Assembly (NCBI GenBank): GCA_943325515.2 | Contig: CALPPS020000076.1 | Location: forward strand, 1 to 11,746 | Origin: Flavobacterium psychrophilum | GTDB taxonomy: Bacteria > Bacteroidota > Bacteroidia > Flavobacteriales > Flavobacteriaceae | DNA: 11,746 nucleotides | Direction of reading: 5' to 3' | Part shown: piece by piece, positions 7,568 to 11,746 of the stretch | Layout of the letters: each line of letters begins with the position of its first letter | Position numbering within the stretch: the stretch's first letter is position 1 | Notes under the pieces: generated by a model | Seen by the model: only the letters and a program-made list of their open reading frames with translations | The model's database searches: none | What the model was told of the DNA's origin: nothing | Program-made: the position numbers and the translations under genes

Positions 7568-8539
7568 TTAAAACTCATTCAACATTTTAGAAATTTCATC
7601 TAATTTTGGTGTCAAAATAATTTCTATTCTTCTATTTTTAGCCTTCCCTTCTGGAGTATCGTTACTCATTATTGGTGCGTATTCCCCGCGTCCAGCAGCT
7701 GTCAAATTTTGTTTTTTAATTCCTGTATTTTCACCTAAAATATTTACTATAGCTGTAGCTCTTTTGGTAGATAAATCCCAATTGTTTTCAATGCCTCCAC
7801 CAATATTTCCAAGTATTTTATCATTATCGGTGTGACCTTCTATTAAAACTGTAATGTCTGGATTTTGTGCTAAAACTTTGCCTACTTCTACCACCGCTTT
7901 TCTTCCTTCAGAACCAACTGCCCAACTTCCTGTTTGAAACAGTAACTTGTTTTCCATAGAAACATAAACTTTTCCATTTTTTTGTTCAACTGTTAATCCT
8001 TTGCCTTCAAAAGCATTTAGGGCTTTGGAAAGGGTTTCTTTTAGTTTTTTCATGCTTGCATCTTTTGCTGCAATCATACTTTCTAGTTCATTCAAACGCT
8101 TAGTGTTAGAGGCTAATTCGTTTTTTAATTTGTTCAATCTATCTTGCTCCGATGCCAATGCTTTTTCTTTAGCTTCTATTTGTGATAATAATTCACGGTT
8201 TTTTTTCATGTTAACTTCTAGAGCATCATTGCTGTTTTTTTCTAAAGCCGCATATGATTCTTGCAGTGCTTTCAAGTTATTATTGGTCGCCGTATAATCA
8301 GCCTGCAGTTTGTCTCTATCTGCTTTTAATTTTGCTAATTCTGAAGTCAATGATTTATTTACAGAATCATATTCAGCATTTGCTTTATGCAATTCATCTA
8401 CTTCATCAGCCAAAAATCTATTTTCTTTTTTTAAATCGGTGAATTTGTTTTCCAAATCATTGTATATTTTTTTTGACACACAAGAAGTCATTAAAATCAT
8501 CAATCCTGTTACTAAAACAGTTTTCTTTATCATGTTCAT
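7568..8539 (-). CDS. OmpA-family lipoprotein with long coiled coil
   Basis: The product is a 323-residue outer-membrane-associated lipoprotein that probably anchors the envelope to peptidoglycan. From the ATG at 8539, residues 1-20 form a lipoprotein signal peptide ending MTSC, with Cys20 as the probable lipidation site. Residues 26-180 are rich in Lys, Glu, Leu and Asn with heptad-like spacing, a long coiled coil. Residues 190-312 form the OmpA C-terminal domain, with IEGHTDND at 233-240, NWDLSTKRA at 253-261 and AKNRRIEI at 300-307. Asp238 and Arg260 probably correspond to the diaminopimelate-binding pair of the family. The frame is open up to 8578, but that start would overlap the end of xth and bury the signal peptide. 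The ATG at 8539 (or 8533, two codons later) is better: it leaves an 11-bp gap after xth and implies cotranscription. Confidence 0.93.
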   Translation of the reverse strand: MNMIKKTVLVTGLMILMTSCVSKKIYNDLENKFTDLKKENRFLADEVDELHKANAEYDSVNKSLTSELAKLKADRDKLQADYTATNNNLKALQESYAALEKNSNDALEVNMKKNRELLSQIEAKEKALASEQDRLNKLKNELASNTKRLNELESMIAAKDASMKKLKETLSKALNAFEGKGLTVEQKNGKVYVSMENKLLFQTGSWAVGSEGRKAVVEVGKVLAQNPDITVLIEGHTDNDKILGNIGGGIENNWDLSTKRATAIVNILGENTGIKKQNLTAAGRGEYAPIMSNDTPEGKAKNRRIEIILTPKLDEISKMLNEF

Positions 8540-8550
8540 ATTTTTAGTTT

Positions 8551-9312
8551 TTAATTTATTTCTACTACTATCGGGCAATGATCAGAATGTTGTGCTTCTG
8601 GTAAAATCAAGGCTCTTGATAATCTGTTTTTTAAGGGTTCACTTGCTAAACAATAATCTATTCTCCAACCTTTATTATTGGCTCTGGCATTTGCCCTATA
8701 ACTCCACCAACTATAATTATCAGGTTCTTTATTAAAAAATCTAAAGGTGTCTATAAAACCACTTTTCATAAATTTATCCAGCCAATTTCGTTCTTCAGGT
8801 AAAAACCCAGAAACTGTCTTATTGCGAATTGGATCATGAATATCAATAGATTCGTGACAGATGTTATAATCGCCACAAATAATTAAATTTGGAATTTCTT
8901 TTTTCAGTTCATTAATATAACTTTGAAAATCATCCATATACTTGAATTTGTGGTCTAATCGGTCAATATTTGTTCCCGAAGGCAAATATAAACTCATCAC
9001 AGAAAAATCATCAAAATCTACGCGAAGATTTCTTCCTTCAAAATCCATGTGGTCAATTCCGGTTCCAAAAACAATATTATTCGGTTTTGTTTTTGATAAA
9101 ATTGCCACACCACTATATCCTTTCTTTTGAGCTGGAAACCAATAATGATATGGATAACCAGAAATTTCAACATCTATTAATGGGATTTGATCAGGTGTTG
9201 CTTTTATCTCCTGAAGGCAAATCACATCAGGATTAGCTTGTTGCAACCAGTTCAAAAAACCTTTAGAAATAGCGGCTCGAATGCCATTTACATTGTAAGA
9301 AATAATTCTCAT
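8551..9312 (-). CDS. xth: Exodeoxyribonuclease III / AP endonuclease (ExoIII-Xth family)
   Basis: This Mg-dependent enzyme cuts DNA at abasic sites and trims 3' ends in base excision repair. The 253-residue protein opens with MRIISYNVNGIRAA and carries all expected catalytic residues: Asn7, the metal ligand Glu35 in CLQEIKA, Tyr109 in SLYLPSG, Asp148 and Asn150 in CGDYNI, Asp219 in WRIDYCL, and the terminal pair Asp244-His245 in HSDHCP. The SWWSYR segment at 201-206 is also typical. The length is normal for the family. It is the first gene of a probable two-gene transcript with the OmpA-like lipoprotein gene and is divergent from the OlsF-like gene. A -7 box stands 54 bp upstream of its start. 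Confidence 0.97.
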   Translation of the reverse strand: MRIISYNVNGIRAAISKGFLNWLQQANPDVICLQEIKATPDQIPLIDVEISGYPYHYWFPAQKKGYSGVAILSKTKPNNIVFGTGIDHMDFEGRNLRVDFDDFSVMSLYLPSGTNIDRLDHKFKYMDDFQSYINELKKEIPNLIICGDYNICHESIDIHDPIRNKTVSGFLPEERNWLDKFMKSGFIDTFRFFNKEPDNYSWWSYRANARANNKGWRIDYCLASEPLKNRLSRALILPEAQHSDHCPIVVEIN

Positions 9313-9366
9313 GAACTTATATCTTTTGTTTTTTAACTTTGTTTTGTTGTCTAAAACAATTCACGT

Positions 9367-9374
9367 CAAAAGTA
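9367..9374 (-). promoter_or_regulatory. Bacteroidota-type -7 box for the xth/ompA-like transcript
   Basis: The minus strand reads TACTTTTG, an exact TAnnTTTG match, 54 bp upstream of the xth ATG. A TTTG on the same strand lies 25 bp further up, slightly beyond the usual spacing. The same octamer serves the GlgA-like gene. Confidence 0.45.
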
Positions 9375-9447
9375 TATAAAAACCTAAACATATGAAACTC
9401 AAAATTGATAATAAAATAAAATCTCTTTATTGTGATTTATACATTTT

Positions 9448-9463
9448 CTGAAAGCTATTTCAG
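9448..9463. promoter_or_regulatory. Operator-like perfect palindrome CTGAAA-N4-TTTCAG
   Basis: Two 6-bp arms, CTGAAA and TTTCAG, are separated by GCTA. The centre is about 20 bp upstream of the -7 box at 9473-9480, so the palindrome occupies the -33 region of the olsF promoter. This geometry suits a dimeric repressor or activator site. A hairpin role is less likely because it lies upstream of the expected transcript start. The protein that might bind it is unknown. Confidence 0.35.
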
Positions 9464-9472
9464 TAGAATTAC

Positions 9473-9480
9473 TATCTTTG
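9473..9480 (+). promoter_or_regulatory. Bacteroidota-type -7 box for the OlsF-like gene
   Basis: TATCTTTG matches TAnnTTTG exactly and also has the common Bacteroidota form TAtcTTTG. It lies 26 bp before the ATG at 9507, giving a leader of about 20 nt. There is no clean -33 TTTG; the TTTTCTG at 9444-9450 is the nearest, and it overlaps the palindrome at 9448-9463. Confidence 0.6.
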
Positions 9481-9506
9481 TTTCTTACTCAAAATTTTAG
9501 GTATAC

Positions 9507-11312
9507 ATGGGTTTAGTTACTGCTAAAGAAGTTGCAAAAGCAATAAATGCCGATAAATATGGGGTTTTTGGGATTTTTTGTGGCTGGTTACTAATGAAGG
9601 CTTTAAAAATTTCTACATTAAACAAAATCTATGATAGAAACAAGCATCTTAGTGATGTAAACTTTCTAAATGCTATTTTGGATGAATTACAAATTAAATT
9701 TGAAATCCCAGAAGACGATTTAAAGCGATTACCAAAAGATGGCGCTTATATTACTATTTCCAATCATCCGTTAGGTGGAATTGATGGTGTTTTATTGTTG
9801 AAATTAATGCTTGAAAGAGAGTCAAATTTCAAAATTATCGCCAACTTTCTTTTGCATCGTATTGAGCCCATGAAAAAGTATATCATGCCTGTAAATCCTT
9901 TTGAAAATCATAAGGATGCTAAATCAAGCGTGATAGGAATCAAAGAAACGCTTCGCCATTTGAGCGATGGGAAACCATTAGGAATGTTTCCTGCAGGAGA
10001 AGTTTCTACTTATAAAGATGGTAGATTAGTAGTTGATAAAGTTTGGGAAGAAGGAGCAATAAAAGTCATAAGAAAAGCACAAGTTCCTGTGGTTCCAATT
10101 TATTTTCATGCAAAGAATAGTAGATTTTTCTATTTTTTATCTAAAATAAATCCAACTCTTAGAACCGCGAAATTACCTTCGGAATTATTCACTCAAAAAG
10201 ATAGAGTTATTAAGGTTAGAATTGGTAAACCAATTTCAGTAGCAGAACAAAATGAGCACAAAACCATTGAAGAATATTCAGAATTTCTTCGGCGTAAAAC
10301 ATATATGTTAGCCAATTCTTTTAATAAAGAATCTAAGCTACTAAGTTCTCAAAATCTAAATTTAAAACTTCCAAAAAGCCCAAAGCAGATTGTAAAACCC
10401 GCCAATCATGACAAAATATTGGAAGAAATAGAAGTTTTAAAAAACGGCGATTACAGACTTTTACAAAGTAAAAATTATCTAGTTTTTCTAGTTCAAGCCG
10501 ATATAATCCCAAATATTATTCATGAAATCGGACGTTTGCGCGAAATTACTTTTAGAGCCGTTGGCGAGGGAACTAATGAGTCCATAGATTTAGACCAATA
10601 CGACAATTATTATCATCACATGTTTTTGTGGGATGCAGATGCACAACAAATTGCTGGTGCTTACCGTATGGGATTAGGTTCACAAATTTTTCCAAAACAT
10701 GGCATAGAAGGTTTTTATCTTCATGATTTGTTTAGATTTGAACATGAGCTTTATGATATGATGTCTAAATCCATTGAAATGGGTAGAGCGTTTATTGTTA
10801 GTCATTACCAACAAAAACCAATGCCCTTATTCCTGCTTTGGAAGGGAATTGTTCACACTACTTTGCGCTATCCGGAACACAAATATTTGATTGGTGGTGT
10901 AAGTATTAGCAATCAATTTACTGAATTCTCCAAATCATTGATGATTGAGTTTATGAAGTCTCATTATTACGACCCTTATGTTGCGCAATATATTCACCCA
11001 AAAAAAGAATTTAAAGTAAAACTAAAAGATGCCGATAAAGATTTCGTTTTCAATGAAACAGAATCTGATTTGAATAAATTTGATAAAATTATTGACGAAG
11101 TAGAGCCTGGAACTTTACGTTTGCCTGTATTGATTAAAAAATATATTAAACAAAATGCTCGGGTTGTAGCTTTTAACGTTGACCCAATGTTCAATAATGC
11201 CGTAGATGGATTAATGTATATCCGAATAGCAGACTTACCCGAAAGTACTGTAAAACCAGTAATGGAAGAATTTCAGGCAGAACTTGAACGGAAAGAAAAG
11301 AATTATAAATAA
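9507..11312 (+). CDS. olsF: Bifunctional aminolipid acyltransferase, OlsF type (PlsC-like plus OlsB/GNAT-like domains)
   Basis: A 601-residue fusion. Residues 1-270 are a lysophospholipid-acyltransferase (PlsC) domain: NHPLGGIDG at 86-94 is the acceptor motif, with His87 and Asp93 spaced HX5D instead of the usual HX4D; FPAGEVSTY at 161-169 replaces FPEGTxS, and PVVPIYF is at 194-200. Residues 305-500 resemble the OlsB-like acyl-ACP-dependent N-acyltransferase fold (Acetyltransf_5): ITFRAVGEGT at 347-356, MFLWDAD at 372-378, IAGAYRMGLG at 382-391, and FYLHDLFRF at 403-411. Known OlsF proteins use the C-terminal domain to N-acylate ornithine with a 3-hydroxy fatty acid and the N-terminal domain to add the second acyl chain, giving ornithine lipid in the membrane. 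The architecture fits well. Whether ornithine, glycine or another amino acid is the acceptor is not shown by sequence. Confidence 0.85.
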   Translation: MGLVTAKEVAKAINADKYGVFGIFCGWLLMKALKISTLNKIYDRNKHLSDVNFLNAILDELQIKFEIPEDDLKRLPKDGAYITISNHPLGGIDGVLLLKLMLERESNFKIIANFLLHRIEPMKKYIMPVNPFENHKDAKSSVIGIKETLRHLSDGKPLGMFPAGEVSTYKDGRLVVDKVWEEGAIKVIRKAQVPVVPIYFHAKNSRFFYFLSKINPTLRTAKLPSELFTQKDRVIKVRIGKPISVAEQNEHKTIEEYSEFLRRKTYMLANSFNKESKLLSSQNLNLKLPKSPKQIVKPANHDKILEEIEVLKNGDYRLLQSKNYLVFLVQADIIPNIIHEIGRLREITFRAVGEGTNESIDLDQYDNYYHHMFLWDADAQQIAGAYRMGLGSQIFPKHGIEGFYLHDLFRFEHELYDMMSKSIEMGRAFIVSHYQQKPMPLFLLWKGIVHTTLRYPEHKYLIGGVSISNQFTEFSKSLMIEFMKSHYYDPYVAQYIHPKKEFKVKLKDADKDFVFNETESDLNKFDKIIDEVEPGTLRLPVLIKKYIKQNARVVAFNVDPMFNNAVDGLMYIRIADLPESTVKPVMEEFQAELERKEKNYK

Positions 11313-11399
11313 TACATTCCGTGTAATAAATAAATGGTGCAAAAAAAGTTAATTTTTTGAAGTTAAAATTAAACCCCATTAGAAAAAAAACATCCGTCT

Positions 11400-11453
11400 A
11401 ACCCTTTCTATAACAAAAAACTATTTCATTACTTCTATAGTCAGTAAAGGGTT
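11400..11453. repeat. Extended imperfect inverted repeat, possible RNA stem
   Basis: AACCCTTT (11400-11407) pairs with AAAGGGTT (11446-11453). Directly inside, CTATA (11408-11412) pairs with TATAG (11436-11440), leaving a one-sided 5-nt bulge (TCAGT) and a 23-nt loop. The 13 pairs in two helices exceed what the rest of the spacer shows, but there is no T-run to make it an intrinsic terminator. It could be a 3' UTR structure of the olsF transcript. Confidence 0.35.
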
Positions 11454-11517
11454 CACCTTGATGTAACGAACTCCTGTAAATAAATTTTAAAAACTAATTA
11501 AACCTAAGGATATAAAT

Positions 11518-11552
11518 AAAAAAAGGGTGCTTTATAAAAGCACCCTTTTTAA
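11518..11552. terminator. Strong bidirectional intrinsic terminator
   Basis: AAAAAGGGTGCTTT (11520-11533) pairs perfectly with AAAGCACCCTTTTT (11537-11550) around an ATA loop: 14 bp with a GC-rich core, A-rich on the left and T-rich on the right. It works in both directions. It begins 17 bp after the stop of the minus-strand T9SS-protein gene and can also end the plus-strand olsF transcript. Confidence 0.92.
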
Positions 11553-11568
11553 TTAATAATTAGTCTAA

Positions 11569-11746
11569 CTATTCTTTAATCAATTTTTTGGTAATGATTT
11601 CATTGTTTGTTGGATTATTAAATCTAACAAAATAAATTCCATTAGCTAACGAAGAGATGTCTTCATTAATAACATTATTACCTTCTGATAATTGAATATT
11701 TTTAGTTCTAACAGTTGCTCCGTTCATGCTGTAAATTGTCATTGAC
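11569..11746 (-). CDS. T9SS type A sorting-domain protein, C-terminal end only (gene continues past the right edge)
   Basis: Reading the minus strand from the window edge gives 58 residues and then a TAG stop at 11569-11571. The sequence contains YSMNGATV, NNVINEDISSLANGIYFVRF and a final KKLIKE. This is the typical C-terminal sorting domain of Bacteroidota type IX secretion substrates: a beta-sandwich ending in the GxYFVRF strand and a basic, Lys-rich tail. Such proteins cross the outer membrane through the T9SS, are usually cleaved at this domain, and are released or attached to the cell surface. The catalytic or adhesive part of the protein lies outside the window, so its function is unknown. 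The terminator at 11518-11552 follows closely. Confidence 0.93.
   Translation of the reverse strand, partial: SMTIYSMNGATVRTKNIQLSEGNNVINEDISSLANGIYFVRFNNPTNNEIITKKLIKE

Larger units (their letters stand above)
11313..11568. other. Convergent spacer with two inverted-repeat structures
   Basis: This 256-bp stretch between the OlsF-like gene and the T9SS-protein gene has no credible coding frame. It holds the strong terminator at 11518-11552 and, upstream, an extended inverted repeat at 11400-11453. The remainder is AT-rich with runs of A, and I see nothing else in it. Confidence 0.6.

Noticed and set aside
8540..8578. Upstream extension of the OmpA-like frame to an ATG at 8578
   Set aside because: It would add 13 polar residues ahead of a proper lipoprotein signal peptide and overlap the end of xth. 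The ATG at 8539 is better.
8310..8735. 141-codon plus-strand open frame
   Set aside because: It runs antisense across the end of xth and the start of the OmpA-like gene, both of which have complete, motif-supported frames. Its translation is low-complexity and hydrophobic, as expected of an antisense shadow.
9334..9341. TAACTTTG on the plus strand, a further -7 box match
   Set aside because: It is 165 bp from the next plus-strand start, and a better placed match exists at 9473-9480. Such octamers are common in AT-rich spacers.
11446..11456. GGGTTCACC resembling a tRNA T-arm
   Set aside because: No acceptor stem, anticodon arm or CCA end can be built around it; it is part of the inverted repeat.

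Overview
The window is AT-rich chromosomal DNA from a member of the Bacteroidota, most likely a flavobacterium (Flavobacteriaceae, Flavobacterium-like). Several features support this. A C-terminal type IX secretion (T9SS) sorting domain sits at the right edge, and a DUF4270-type lipoprotein start sits at the left edge. Several gene starts have Bacteroidota-style -7 boxes (TAnnTTTG) upstream, and I see no Shine-Dalgarno sequences there. The window also carries a fused OlsF-type aminolipid acyltransferase. It reads as ordinary core genome: I found no insertion sequence, phage gene, tRNA, rRNA or CRISPR array.

Left block (1-1160, minus strand): a truncated lipoprotein gene (DUF4270-like) lies 14 bp downstream of a 269-residue protein. 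That protein resembles only the N-terminal half of glycogen synthase and lacks the usual substrate-binding loop. A 106-bp divergent intergenic region carries back-to-back -7 boxes and separates this pair from the next block.

Central plus-strand block (1267-6166): panC, panD, a polytopic UPF0104/flippase-like membrane protein with a probable TTG start, an exported esterase-fold protein whose nucleophile serine appears to be replaced by aspartate, and radA. The gaps are 14, 5, 59 and 22 bp, so much or all of the block may be one transcript. PanC and PanD act in pantothenate and coenzyme A supply and RadA in recombination; the two genes between them have no clear link to either.

Right block: a 223-bp spacer without a recognisable gene lies between radA and a convergent Tas-like aldo/keto reductase. 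Then, still on the minus strand, come an OmpA-family coiled-coil lipoprotein and exodeoxyribonuclease III (xth). These two look like one transcript (xth first, 11-bp gap) that ends at a good hairpin. Divergent from xth is a 601-residue two-domain acyltransferase (OlsF type) behind a strong -7 box, with a perfect CTGAAA-N4-TTTCAG palindrome just upstream. A very strong bidirectional terminator separates it from the end of a T9SS-secreted protein gene that runs off the right edge.

I do not see a clear undescribed system. The best leads are two likely pseudoenzymes (the GlgA-like half protein and the Asp-for-Ser esterase), the palindrome in the olsF promoter, and two unexplained spacers.
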